Positions 1 to 11,667 of a DNA stretch of 64,000 nucleotides are shown here, one piece after another. A program made the translations under genes and the position numbers. Position 1 is the first letter of the stretch, and each line of letters begins with the position of its first letter. This stretch comes from Phialocephala subalpina (lineage: Eukaryota > Ascomycota > Leotiomycetes > Helotiales > Mollisiaceae), in NCBI GenBank assembly GCA_900073065.1, contig FJOG01000001.1, positions 157,501-221,500 of the forward strand, written 5' to 3'. Below the pieces are notes generated by a model, which saw only the letters and a program-made list of their open reading frames with translations, was not told the origin of the DNA and made no database searches.

Positions 1-43
1 NNNNNNNNNNNNNNNNNNNNNNNNNNNNNNNNNNNNNNNNNNN
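1..43. other. Assembly gap (N)
   Basis: Run of N at the left edge, directly followed by AT-rich DNA. The break probably lies in repeat sequence. Confidence 0.99.
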
Positions 44-235
44 ATAAAAAAAATTATATTATATAAATTATATTAAAAAAATAATTTAAATTTAAATTTT
101 TAAATTTTGATTAATTATTTTATAAAAATAAAATTATATATATTAATTATATAATATTATTTTTATTATATTAAATTTAATATAAGAATTTTAATTAATT
201 TATAAATTATATATTATATTATTTATAAGAAAAAG
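44..235. repeat. AT-rich degenerate block
   Basis: Almost pure A/T sequence with no coding potential, ending abruptly where normal-GC DNA begins near 236. It looks like RIP-eroded repeat DNA bordering the first gene block. No element family can be recognised. Confidence 0.7.
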
Positions 236-645
236 TACCTAATATCAATATCTCGAATCCGATCGGGACTTTTAATGGAAACCGAAAAGTGCGCATTGCC
301 TCGGCACTTGGCTGGGTATGCCTAGGAACAAGGAAACGCCTCAGCCCAAGTCATGGGTCACGGGTCACGAGTTATGGCACCACACCATATCAATTTAGCG
401 TCGTCGCAGCCTTACCTCAGTAGGCTCAGCTTGCGTTTCGCATTTCGTATTTCGCTTGCATCCCATTCAACACAGCCATTTCTCCAACCCAACCCAAATA
501 CTACAGTGCCAGTAGAGTACCGCCACTTACCTATTCAAGAGACATATTTTCCATCTCGTCTCGATTCTACGTTGGTTTACGTCGCTACGTGCGCGCACCC
601 GACGCATTTTCGCGTTCAACTCACCGTTACGGTGGGTCTGGCGGT

Positions 646-2132
646 ATGCTGACCCGACGACATCATCAAAAATCTCGCACTGGGTGCATGACTTGCAAGC
701 AGAAGAAGGTCAAGGTTAGTGTTGATGCGCTCCGATTATGCTCCAACCCACGCCAAGCAAGGTGGTATCCACGTCCGTCGATGCACCCCATCCGTGATCT
801 TGATCTTCACAAGTTCACCTGAACACCCCGCTCTTGTTGTCGCCGCCTCTCCTCCATCCTCCATCCTCCGAATATTTGGCATCACTATTTCCACTTGCTA
901 AGTTTGCTTTCAAGTGCGACGAACTCAAGCCTTCGTGCCAGTATTGTACATTTCGCTCAATACAGTGCACGTATCCTGCCCCAAAATCTTCGCCACCAAT
1001 CTCGAGTCGCAGCTCAAGGACACCCAATCGACAAATCACCCCCTCACCAGAGGTATCAACACCCCCGAACTCGACACCCTTGATCTTAGTGCCCTCAACC
1101 TCGACGATTCTACCTGCGCCTTCACTATGTCACCCCATTGTGAGTGCACAATGGAGTCTATGCGACCTCGAGCTATTACATTTCTACACAGTATCAACTA
1201 GTCAAACCTTTAGCAGCGTACCCGATAGGCGGTACGTGTGGGAGCGCGTTGTTCCGCAGATCGCCTTCTCGCACGGCTTCCTTCTTCATGGGCTCCTTGC
1301 CCTTACCGCATTACATCTCTCGCAGATATCGCCAGAAAGGAAAGACAGCCTGTGGGCTAGCGCATCGACACACCACGCAACTGCTCTGCCAATGTTCAGG
1401 TCGGCCGTCAAGAGCATCAATTCCCTAAATTGCCATGCTTGCTCTGCATTCGGAACTCTTGTCACCGTATATGAATGGGCATCAATCGGGCACGCAAGCA
1501 ATCTCTTCTTTGCGAATACGGAACACCCTATTGAAGCCAGCACAATTGAGTGGGTCCAGTTACTCCGTGGTTCTGCCAAGATTGTTTATTATCACTACGA
1601 AGAGATAATGAAAGGGCCGCTGGAACCAGTTCTTCGTTGGGACAATACTGCTGAGCTCGAGGCCGAGGCAAATCCCGCAGAGTCAGCCAAATTTTCAGCC
1701 TTAGAACAGTTGTGGGATTCGACGAGGGTTCCAACCACTGCCGCTGAGGTTGACTCGTTGAAGGAGGCTCTCAGATGGTTGAGGATTATATATACTATGA
1801 TGAGTACGCCGAATAGCAACTGCGATCCTGCCTCTACTGCGCTGTCATGGCCAGTCCGGGTCCCCGAGCATTTTCTCTCGATGGTGAATGAGCGACAGCC
1901 GGCAGCGCTGATATTGCTTTCGCATTTCTGTTTACTGTTGAATAAGGTAGAAGACTTTTGGTGGATTCGCGGCATGAGTAGGAGGTTGTTGCAAGAAATA
2001 ACCCAAACGCTTGGTGAGGAATGGGAAACCTGGATTGGCTGGCCGCTACAAGATCTTGTTCTCTCCGAGTTCAGGAATCAACATCCTGGGGAATCAATTC
2101 GGTCAGTCCCGGTCATAATGAACAATTTTTGA
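646..2132 (+). CDS. Zn2Cys6 transcription factor, UPC2-like
   Basis: Two exons, 646-714 and 915-2132 (428 aa). The intron 715-914 (GTTAGT...AAG) splits the zinc cluster: exon 1 gives Cys14 and Cys17 plus the basic KQKKVK stretch, exon 2 begins with Cys24 and adds Cys31, Cys34 and Cys41. The resulting C-x2-C-x6-C-x6-C-x2-C-x6-C pattern is canonical. It fixes the acceptor at 914; a nearby AG at 902 would break the spacing. The rest is a helical fungal-specific regulatory region, with FLLHGLLALTALHL near the start and a C-terminal tryptophan-rich block (FWWIRG, then WETWIGWPLQ) typical of UPC2/sterol-uptake-control-like regulators. Known role of the class: nuclear, DNA-binding transcription regulator. 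The target genes are unknown; the neighbouring decayed glycosidases and the GH3 gene are candidates by position only. It shares its architecture with the gene at 56785. Confidence 0.87.
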
Positions 2133-2622
2133 GTCTCAATGGCCCTGGCTTTGAGCAATGAATTCTTTCATAGACAACTATATGAGAAATAGCCCCATCA
2201 CGTCGTTGAATGTTAAAAACAATGTGGCCGCAGCATATTCGTCTCGTTCACAATGCCATTTTATGGTCATCGTACCCGAGCACAGTATTTATTTAATTTA
2301 CACGTCACGTAAACCTCAGACGGTAACGATCCCCACATTAAGAGCACATCGAACTTTTCTCGTTTGTTGGCGTTGGCATTTTGTCGTCTGGTTTCACTGG
2401 TATGGAGACCAGCGAACCGCGCGCCAGATATTTCCAAGGAAAGAGTCCTCGGATTCCTGCTGCGCTTTTAGAAGTATGTCGAGCTCAATAGCAGTTCGTC
2501 TCTGATTCTTCACATGAAGCAACAACTATGTTTGTGTGACACCATTGGAAAGGCATTTGTCAGCATATCCCAATTCGTTTACCACTACGCTTCTGTAACT
2601 CAATTCTGCTCTTATAAATAAA
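2133..2622. other. Intergenic, no gene seen
   Basis: Downstream of the regulator and beyond the C-terminal end of the RTA1 relic. Short open stretches exist but none shows a recognisable protein pattern. Confidence 0.6.
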
Positions 2623-3611
2623 TCAAGCAGAATCGAATCCAGCAGTTGAGCTACCTTCTCTTAGTATGTACAGTTTGAACCCTTTCGACATCTTGCCACC
2701 CCTTAAGAGTGCCTTCACCTCACCGGGATGTACCAAATTGAACTCGACCATAACCGCCAACATTAAAACCCCGTCAAAAATGTACAGGTAATACTCATGC
2801 CTAAGTAGGTACCCATTATTGCCCTGAATGTACTAGACCCGCCGGAAGATTGGTCTGATCATGATGAAGACGCTGGCTACGTATAGCGCGTTGAGATGTT
2901 TATGCCATGTATGGTGTCGTAGTTGAGCTTTCTGTGTGGGGAGTCTATGCTGAGAGAGGTTGAAGGAGAAGGCGACGATGACAAAGAAGCCGAAGAAAGC
3001 AATCTGCACGAGCAAACCGACAACTACGATCTTCTCGCAAAGCTTAAGAGAATCCAAGTTCCCCGATGACATAATGCCACCGCCTGTCCAGCCCCGTTAG
3101 CTTCTACTTTTAAGATGGACTTTTGAGTGAGGATACTTGCCTGCCGCTTGCAAGGTGAAGGAGAGTACGTCCCCACACACGAAGAATTTAGTAGGCCATT
3201 TCCTCTTTATCATGGCGTGAGATTCGCCGTCCACAAGCTCGATGATCGGGCGAGCTCCATATAAATACTCGCTGCAAAGAGGGCTGGTGCGATCAATAGG
3301 AGAAGTGTTTGCATGATGTATGGGCCTAGAGTCCAGTTTGGGGATTCCTGGCTTGAGAGTGCCCTTCCAATATATCCGATCCATTCGACTAAGTGATTGT
3401 TAGCCATTTATAAAATCATCGCTGGCTAGAGTTTGAGAAACTTAAAGAGGCCGCTTAGAATAAAGGGAATGAAGTACCAGGTGCGCGTCCGGATCATCTA
3501 GTAGAGATGGAAAAGGGTCGTAAGAAAGAAACTGATGGCAAAGATAATAGCTGCCACCAAAGAAGGGTCATACCGATAAAATTTCCACACATAGGCGCCG
3601 CTGTCGGCCAT
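2623..3611 (-). pseudogene. RTA1-like lipid-translocating exporter family, decayed
   Basis: Read on the minus strand from ATG 3609-3611 (MADSGAYVWKFYRYDPSL) to a stop at 2623, successive frames give the RTA1-family layout: a first hydrophobic helix after the YVWKFYRYDPSL start, YFIPFI, EWIGYIGRAL, GPYIMQTLLLLIAPALFAAS, FFVCGDVLSFTLQAAG, GGIMSSGNLDSLKL, a long hydrophobic pair of helices, and HEYYLYIFDGVLM near the end. This is a seven-helix membrane family linked to lipid transport and drug resistance. Lesions: TAG at 3498-3500 where the family has Gln (CAG to TAG, a CpA-to-TpA change), a frameshift near 3250 between ELAR and RIIELV, a TAG after the FRRV stretch, and a GC instead of GT donor in what looks like a 57-bp intron with an intact GCTAAC branch site. 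It is not translatable as it stands. Confidence 0.82.
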
Positions 3612-5986
3612 GGCGGCGGGAATTGCAGTGATCGGGTGAGGAACGAGAGTGAGGTGGCAACGGTACCAAGTAGAGTTTCAATGTGAGCTGACTTCGAACT
3701 CGACGTTGAAACTGTACAGATTTTCATATGGGATGAAGCTGTTGACCACCTTGCCTTATCCTCGCCCGCCTAAGTACGGCGCTACGGCTAACAGTACATT
3801 TCTCGCTTCGTATCTCGGGTCGCATCCGAAGGGTCTGTCGTTTCGGACTCTGACCTTATCCGTTCGCGTTCGATTAAGACCCCACTAGGTTCGCATCGAC
3901 TTTCTATTGGCAATTCCTATTGAAAGGACATAATGGAATACGGCCTCCTCTCTCCCCAGAAGGGAGAGAGGTGAGTGGAGCTGGTGCGAATCAAATATGG
4001 GTTACAAGAGTTGTTAAACCGACAACCGCCTGAATGGTTCTAGTACGTTTTGGAACTGATCCTTTCGTGACTTTCACGAGTCTCTAATAGAAACTAGCGG
4101 CCGTATAAACAGAACTATACCTCAAATTGTTAAGAACTGTTATACTTCCAACGCCTCAAACACAAATATAATACTGATGGTATGCGAGCCTAGTATCACA
4201 CTCTCCCTCCTGAACGCCACCTTACTGCACGGACTTATTTTTTGACTACGACTTAAAAACAGATAGACATCTTCGAAGTCGGTGTAAGCCAAGAAGTTTG
4301 ACGCAAAATTGATGATTCCGAAGAGTTTGCCGCACGTTGGCATGCCAAAATTAGTGTCATGGAAAGAACACAAGACGATTGTGCGGTTCCAAGAGAGGGA
4401 GAAGCAAGCATGGAGCATAAAGTAGGAATACACCTACACAGTGGTAGGAAAACTTATGTTCTCGCTCAGGCGACACCACTCCCATGAACTCGGAGAATCT
4501 TCAACGTCACGCCTAAGCTTCTTTTACAACTTCAAGAACTCTCGTCTCTAGTTCGCCCACAGCCTGTTATTGAAATAGTGGCTGCAAACATCCATGCTCC
4601 CAAGCTCTCACAGGGGGGGTTGTTTAGGAATGTACAGGAGACTCAAAAGGTGGCGAGACAATCGAATCGTGGTTCTCAAAATCGACGACTACAATACAAC
4701 TCAACATCACTACAGTGATGACACCGTTAAGGAAGCTCTGGTTATGATTGTGGGCCGGCATAGAGACAACCAAGGGGCTGAAATATGCCTGGCTGGTGGT
4801 TCTACGTGGAAAGCTACTCGCTTCCCGAACGGGGTTTTCAAGTTCATACTAGAAACTGGCATTTCAAATGGATTTTCGGTCGCGAAATAGCGACCGGCCG
4901 GGAGGATAGGCCATGAGATCAACATCCCTCCAAGATCCGCTGCTGGCAGCAAGTCTACGCAGGAACAGCAGTTTAAATTCAGCATCGTACATCCCGGACG
5001 CCGTCAGCATCTTGTACTTGCATCACTCACGCGAACCGATTAGAAATTGCTGAAAACTGCGCTTCCACAGGTCACAACCATGATCGCTCTGGAGTGGATC
5101 TTGTGTCTACCGACGAAGCGTCAGGCGAATCTAGAAATTTATCTGGGCCGAAAGAGGTGGATGATGATGTGAAGACCTTGATACAAGTCACCGCAATATG
5201 GGTTACATTGTCGCTGGGGTGCTGCACTAGTTTCAATCTCAACGAACGCTCTTCGTATCCTGACCAACCACCCCACAACCTCAAAGCTGGTAATCTTCGT
5301 TCCCAAAATCAATCACCATAAAATTGCAGCCGGCCAATTATTCTCCGCCAATGGACAGTTAACCTCGGATCATAGTGTTCAGGGCAGCATCACCACATTC
5401 GAAAGTCTGGGTTCATCATGGAGCCAGAAGCCAGAAGTACGGCCTGGTCTTGGGCAATTTGCATCTCTTCAAAATCGCGAGTGTTCCTCAGAACGACATA
5501 TTGGAACCCTTGGGATATAGCCAAATGTATCGGCTCTCTCGTCAACGGACAGAACTATGACATGCGGAAAACTATTTAGTTCTGGGGTAATCAAAGGCAG
5601 ATCAATCAGTTCTTCGACTGGAAATCTTGCAGTTTCATACATGAGTTTGAGAGTGTTAAACAAGGGTGCAGGTAATGCAAGCAGACACCTTCATATGATG
5701 AAATTGAACGAGTTCAAGAGAGGAAGGAATATTGCACATGTAACAACATGGGAGAAAAGTATATATAGGGTTGAAAGAATGCATAAGAGCCCAATTTAAC
5801 TTGTATTTGTTGTCATCTTCATTCCATTCCCTCTACCGCTGATGGAACTACTCAAACTACTGGCAACCTCCCAAAGGATTGAGCAGAGATTCCGAGTCAA
5901 GAACTCGATTCGATTGTTCTATAGAGAGCCGAGGCCTGTATCTACACACCTTGACACCAGCCGTCACTATTCAGCGCCCTGTTTCA
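3612..5986. other. Gene-poor stretch, degraded sequence
   Basis: No gene can be supported. A minus-strand open stretch at 4140-4433 (97 codons) has hydrophobic segments faintly recalling an MFS-type transporter loop, but the match is too weak to name. Plus-strand open stretches at 4594-4890 and 5557-5799 show no family pattern. The position, among decayed genes on both sides, suggests further old relics. Confidence 0.5.
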
Positions 5987-6437
5987 TTAAGACATAAAAT
6001 ATGGTACAACGGGATCTTGCGCATGAACTTTAAACATATTCACAGGCTCAAAGAAGCTTGCCTTGTACGATCTCTCGTGCGTCGTGTAGTTGACGTATCT
6101 ATCACCGATTAGTACAATCTTCCTTCCATTCCCAAGAATAAAACTCACTGTATGTCGAATCTGCTCCCATACTTCGCACGCCATTCCGGGATTACCAAGA
6201 ATCGACCAAGCCAAACACCCAACCACATTAACGCCTTCATGGATTACAATTAAAATCCCCTCTACATACTACTTATAATAAGAACTTCGAATGGGGTCGA
6301 AGACGATGTCAGGTTTGTTCGTTTTGGCGCCTTCGAAAGGCTCTGCGAAGCCGAACTCGGTTATTGCAATTCCACCCTTCGACTTCCATTTGTCCGTGAT
6401 GAAGTGAAGGAAGGCAGGTACCCATTGTGTCATGCCA
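5987..6437 (-). pseudogene. GH1 beta-glucosidase, C-terminal fragment
   Basis: The minus strand gives the C-terminal third of a family 1 glycoside hydrolase: WVPAFLHFITDKW, then GGIAITEFGFAEPFEG (ITEFGF matches the I/VTENG motif that carries the catalytic nucleophile Glu), then GVNVVGCLAWSILGN (the xxWSLLDN motif) and RSYKASFFE near the end. A TAG interrupts the SSYYK...EGIL stretch, and the part after WSILGN is scrambled. The N-terminal two thirds are missing: upstream of 6437 the sequence abruptly becomes GH78, in the same orientation. The family hydrolyses terminal beta-glucosides of plant origin; this copy cannot be functional. Confidence 0.72.
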
Positions 6438-6439
6438 AC

Positions 6440-7385
6440 TGATCATCCCCAGAGATGTAATATGTGAACAGAGTTGAACCGCGTGTGTCCATAACATACT
6501 GTAACTGATCGTAGAAGGGACAGTCCTCATAGCAGCCGTGCATAAAATTTGACAGTGTCCGGATGCTAGTCGTCCACAATTTGCCCAACATCTCATGCGA
6601 TTTCCACGGCAACGTCTCGAAGCTTGCCACGACGTCAAGCGGGTAATTCACCATCGTGATCTCGATACCATTTAGTGCCAAGTCTAAAGTCCCAATATCG
6701 ATCTGCAGCCCAATGAAACGGCACGTGCGAAAGTGGAAAGGCATGAAAATCTCTTCCGTGTCCTCATCCTGACAGTACCCAAGCCTCCATGGCGCTCCCA
6801 GACCGGTGGAATCCTGAAACTTATGGACCCTGGCGGGCACCCACTCCAGCTGTTGAGGGCCGATTCTGCCATGATTCTCATAAACGTGCAGAAAATCATA
6901 TTCTGCCAAGTTGGTCGGCAGGATGGCGGAGGAGTCAATGGCCGTCTCCCAAGACCTGCTGCTTTGGATCTGGGCCTTCCAAAAATCGTCGCATCGCAAG
7001 GCTCTGACCATCAATCCCCCAATAGGTAATCTGGGAAAGCTAGATGCATAATTGGTGGCGTGAAAGAAGCGCAGAACGTGAACTCCGATCTCGTTCCTTC
7101 CCAGCTGGAGAAATGGGGAAAGATCAATCTCATCATAGAATCAGAGATGGGGGTCGCCTTTGACTGGACCAACTGTAACCATTCGACCATTGATGTACAG
7201 CTTGTATTTAGTATCTGCCGTGATTTGGATAGTCAAAGGCTTCGTTGGACCTCTTCAACCAGTTAAGGTCTTGCGGAAATGGATAAATAGCCCTGCCGTA
7301 TCGGAGCGTTCTTCGGTGAATTGAGGATGCGACATCCAGTGGTGTCCTCGTCTTCCTGCCATTGGGAGACGGAATGAGAGCCAAT
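6440..7385 (-). pseudogene. GH78 alpha-L-rhamnosidase, N-terminal fragment
   Basis: On the minus strand the frame reads through N-terminal beta-domain motifs of fungal alpha-L-rhamnosidases: [73 protein letters not shown], then FMPFHFRTCRFIGLQIDIG. It enters the catalytic (alpha/alpha)6 region with CMHG/CYEDCPFYDQLQYVMDTR and stops at SGDDQLA, where family members continue for several hundred residues. In-frame TGA codons lie at 7255-7257 and 7141-7143; the latter falls after Leu where Trp is usual (TGG to TGA, RIP-like). The enzyme class removes terminal rhamnose from flavonoid and other plant glycosides. The 3' part is replaced by a GH1 fragment. Confidence 0.78.
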
Positions 7386-8610
7386 CAAGCCTAAGATTTC
7401 AGATAATGAAAAGTCTCCCAGAGGTCAACAACACTTCGATTGCAGAACTGAGAAAGGTTCAAGCAATGGCCCTAACATGTAAATTGATCAAGAGAGTACT
7501 GCGTAGCAACCAATCCAATGGATCCGCAAATGCTCCAAACTGTGAAAGAAGATGATAGATTTGGTGGTCGGTTGTTAATGGCCGAGTTGCTGCGACTTTA
7601 CAGGGCCAGCTTTCATCCCCCGTTCAGATGCCGGTAAGGACGCATTCTGAGTCGGCCGCCCTCTTTGGTAATTGGGGTAGACGCGGAGTATGTTCCACCG
7701 GACGCCCGACATTTCGCTAACGCAGTGACTCGGAATCAATTAACACGAAGATGCGCCACATCAACGGAAGTCGTAATTATATGCAAGCCAAAAGTAGGCT
7801 AAATCTAGACATCACGAGGCAAATACGGATTTTCATGTTGTAACTTCCAGCCACAAGTGCGGAGTGCAGGTCCCCCCCTGTCGGTCGTATTTGCACCGGA
7901 AAACATTATGTTTCTTCGTACCCAGCAGGAGCTGTGCCTAGGTTGTGCGCCGCAAATTTGCATGTCATCGAAATTCAGGTTCAAACATGGTAACATGGTC
8001 ATGCCCCACACTATGCTTCCAAGCCCAGCTAGACTGATCGACCGCAGCTCTCGTTCCATAAAGTCTCGAAGGAGTGTCGTTGTGACTGCAGGATTCGGCC
8101 CTTTGCGGAGAAGAGACAGCCGCGGTGCGTCCATGGGTATTGACTCGAGGTAAGCCATCCCTCATGCTTTGTGGATGGGGCGTAGGTCAACAATAACGTT
8201 CGACGATGGCGATGACCTGAGTAGGCGTCAGTTGAGCATCAGAGCCATCACGTAGATTAGACATCTTCTGGGCTAGCTCAAAGCTTTAAAGACCTTATTC
8301 TTACGACTCTTGTAACTTCTATTACTCGGTAGACAAAATGATGTGAAATTATACAAAACCTTCAAGTGCCTCTAGAACTCCCTAGCGGTAGCGTCTACTG
8401 TGACTGGCAATAGGGCACAGATTGCTGAGGTGAAATTTGGAGTCTCAACGAAAGCAGCTCAGTAGGATATTCTTACTATTTATAATCACATTCGTTCAGT
8501 GATGATGGTCTAAACTTCACACTGTGGCCCCCGCAGCAGGGTCTATCAACCGTTGGTTCGCTGCTTTCCGTGCCTTGTTATCATGATAGTTTGAAATTCG
8601 ACATTTGCCT
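7386..8610. other. Intergenic, one unexplained open stretch
   Basis: A minus-strand open stretch at 7805-8158 (117 codons, starting near 8158) has balanced amino-acid composition but no recognisable motif, and plus-strand frames overlap it. The rest shows nothing. It could be a relic of another gene or chance. Confidence 0.4.
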
Positions 8611-9780
8611 TTACAGATACGCCAGCAGAGCCGCTGATGCCTTGAGCGTGAAAGTGACCTCTCCAGATGAAACCCTTGCATTTTCAGCGGCAGGTTCGCT
8701 AACGAGAGCGCGATCGCTGCTAGAGAAATATTGGCCTAGAAACGTAAGAGGTTAATATCTGCGTGGGCAAGGTACGGTAAGGAGAAGGCAGAGTACCTCC
8801 TATGGTGGGCAGAAGAGAGGGTTCGTTATGAACCACACCAGCCCTTAACTCGCTCGAACTCCCAGTCATGCGTATTGCGCGAACAGTCCCGTTTTGCAAA
8901 CCAGTCATCGTGAAGCTGGATGCTGTGCGGGTCCCGTTGCCTAAAGGTAGTCCATGTTAATGGAGACTGCCTTCGCGGGCTTCCCCTTCTTGTAGATCAC
9001 ATATTACGCATACGATGTGTTTCCCTGCATCATCCGCCAATATCTGCTACCCACCCACAACTGCGAGCACAGCCAGGTAAGCACAATAGAAAGGTGTATG
9101 AATTACGTCGGCTCCCCACCAGTTGAAGTATGCTGCATCTCGGTCGGATCTGCGTGTAGCAAGTGATATGTTTTGGGGCTGTACCTTGATTTACTGTGCC
9201 CTGGTGATAGAACACACGGTGCATACCCATGGAGAGAGAGCGTAGAGAACGGTCCAAAGTGGATATTGCAGCTCCGAAAGTAGAGTCTATGGCTAAATTT
9301 TCCGAGTGAAAACTGGTTTCGCCTTCTCAAAGCGCATTAGTATTTGGTCATCTATTTGTCAGTGTTTAGAGGATGTGAAGATGTTAAAATCCGGACTACT
9401 TACCTAAAATGAAGTCACGTCCAAATGCATTGGCAGCGGATATCTTGTTGGCAAAGACGGCCAGATCCGAGACTGTGTGGTTGTGGTTCATCTCCGCATT
9501 CAAGTTCTTTCCTGACGCATACAAATGCCCTGAGCACCTCTTCGTGGCAGCACGAATAGTGGCTTTATATGCTGTGCTGATAAGATATTGCGTGCTTGTG
9601 TACAATGGATATTCAGTGTTCCCAGCATACGACCCAGCTGCGAGAATCGGGAGTGGTTCTTTCCAGACATCAATGAATCCCCTGAGCCCAGCTAGCAGCA
9701 TTCGCGCCCTCCTGGATTATATTCCATGGACTGACCGCGTCAGGTTTCCTTTGGTACAGATATGGAGTATTTTTTGATAC
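8611..9780 (-). pseudogene. GH79-type beta-glucuronidase-like glycosidase, decayed
   Basis: The minus strand carries a GH79-like C-terminal half with its introns still visible. Exon pieces: GFIDVWKEPLPILAAGSYAG, LNAEMNHNHTVSDLA, FILG joined across a GTAAGT...TACTAAT...AAG intron to GETSFHSENLAIDSTFGAA, then LDRSLRSLSMGMHRVFYHQG, AYFNWWGADVIHTPFYCAYL, LQNGTVRAIRMTGSSSEL, and a last exon ending GEVTFTLKASAALLAYL with a stop at 8611. The Gly-Glu at the first junction corresponds to the catalytic nucleophile region of the family. Lesions: TAA at 9004-9006 within the YA-x-YVIYKK stretch (CAA to TAA fits), a frameshift shortly after it, and a degraded N-terminal half above about 9700 where only scattered pieces such as VSKNTPYLYQRKPD remain. 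Secreted glucuronide or glycan hydrolysis is the family's role. Confidence 0.68.
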
Positions 9781-11667
9781 ACTAAGCGGATCTACCATAC
9801 TATAACTAATATATCCCTTGAATTAGAATCATAAGTTACCCTGTCCTATATCGTTCCACCAATGCGTACAAGCAAGGTTTTCTTGTACACTTTGGTTAAC
9901 TGGTCCAAACATTGAAGAACCGGCGCAACATTGGTCATATATGATGGCGACATGAAGAATTCAAAGCTACGAAAAGATTTTCTGTCAACAGAAGAGCCAT
10001 GTGGAGTGTCCCTTTCGTAGATGGTGGCTTACGAAGTCCCCAACGGGGTACGATCCAGCGGTGCTGCTCTAGAGGGTATGACTGAGGGCGCAAGATATGT
10101 CATTGCAGCAGCATGAACGTGAGAGACAGTGTTGATGGCAAGACCTATCCATGTGATCGAAGAACCGCGCATCCCGAAGGATACCAGAGAAATTTTGGTC
10201 GAACTGTCGAATCTGTTTACGACATCCGTGCTGCAAGTCGCAATGGCCCTGAACGGGAATGCATCTTTGTAAGTCACCATTTGTACAAGTACAGTCACTG
10301 GACTGACAAAGGAATATCAACCTGGCGGGCAAGGATAAACGAGAACGTGGACTAGAATGGTAGTAAAAGAGCGGGGTAAATGACGTCCAAGTTCAGGACA
10401 GGATCAAAAGCCAAAAAGGGAAATCTGGGGACATGAGGAATTGTTCGAGCGACCAAAGTTTTTTCACAGCTCTGTCGCTGATGCACCGAATCTTCAAGTC
10501 AAGACAATTGGATATCCGTCACCTACTTCGTACCTATGCCTGTAGTAGCTTAGAATTGATTTTCCAAGAGAGTGCTTGCCGCTACTCTTTCAGCAAGCAC
10601 TTCTTCTGTTCTTCCAAGGCCGCTGACCCCTTCATACCTCCACCCAACGCAGATACTGCATCTCTAGTCTCCGCCTCACTCCTACTGTAATCACCTCATG
10701 CCCCGCACCCAGCCCTCTCCGCTCTTGACTTGGAAATGACGACAGCTTCCGCGCTTTCGTATTGGGCGTCCTCGTTCACTTAACTCTTTTCTTCCTAGTC
10801 TCATGTTCTGGCGAGGAAGTGTCGTTGCCGGTGGCCTTCTACTCGACTGTCAAACGGCCCCTTTCTTCCTTCTGCGCGGTGGAATAACAATAATGGGCAA
10901 CATTATTATTGTGGCGATCCCGATCCTGTGGCTTAGATCATGCAGTCAATCGCGTCTTGAATCGTGCTAGCATCAATTGCTTGATGGGGTCTGCATGAGT
11001 AAGTTAATGATAACTAAGCCGATGAGTCTCTGATGCCTGACGCGACCTGAGGGCATCGTAGTGCACGTGTCAGCTTTCGCATACCCGTACCGAAGGGTAC
11101 TGTACGGGCCAGGTGGGTGGGTCCTTTGCAAGGCTGGTGGCGCCTTCGCATTCGTATACGTACACATTTCTTCTTTGAGCTAGCTCCCGCCAAGGCACTG
11201 GAGTACGCCAGGCCTATACTATGGAGGCTGTCATACTTACACCCTACATTCATATGCTAGAACAACAACCCGAATACGCCTCCGCCAAATTTAAGGATTT
11301 TAGGTAATGGACGACAGGAGTCAATGGCTTCACGACACCACCTGCTGGATCTATTCGTTCTGTAAGCGGAATCTCAGACCTTTGGCGTTCGATATACTTC
11401 GTACGTAATTAGGTCTTGCCGCTTGCATGACCCGAAAGCCATACGGCGATTATATCGTTGTCTTCAAACTCTTGGTTATGGGCAAACGCTACACGCAATA
11501 TCCATGTCGTCGGACAGCGCGATGATATAATTGGCGCTGTCGATAAGCCTCCTCTTGAAGGTGTTAGTTCTCCACGAAGTCATCCGCCTATAAATTATCA
11601 GCTCTGCTCCCTCTCCACAGAAGCCACAAAGTACTTCGCCTCCGTTGCTTTTACTGCACAAGTAAAA
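9781..11667. other. Intergenic, no gene seen; GH3 promoter at the right end
   Basis: Open stretches on both strands around 10029-10355 and 10433-10690 mirror each other and show no family pattern. The first may be a ruined N-terminal part of the GH79 gene. A TATAAAT at 11589-11595, 73 bp upstream of the GH3 start, is a plausible core promoter element. Confidence 0.5.

Noticed and set aside
834..2132. Starting the first regulator at 834
   Set aside because: That start lies inside the intron and would lose the first half of the zinc cluster; the spliced model from 646 gives a perfect cluster.
4140..4433. Possible MFS or FMP42-like transporter fragment on the minus strand
   Set aside because: Hydrophobic pattern only; no signature motif, and flanking frames do not extend it.
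10029..10355. Overlapping open frames as a gene
   Set aside because: Open on both strands with no motif on either; best explained as chance or a ruined N-terminus of the GH79 gene.
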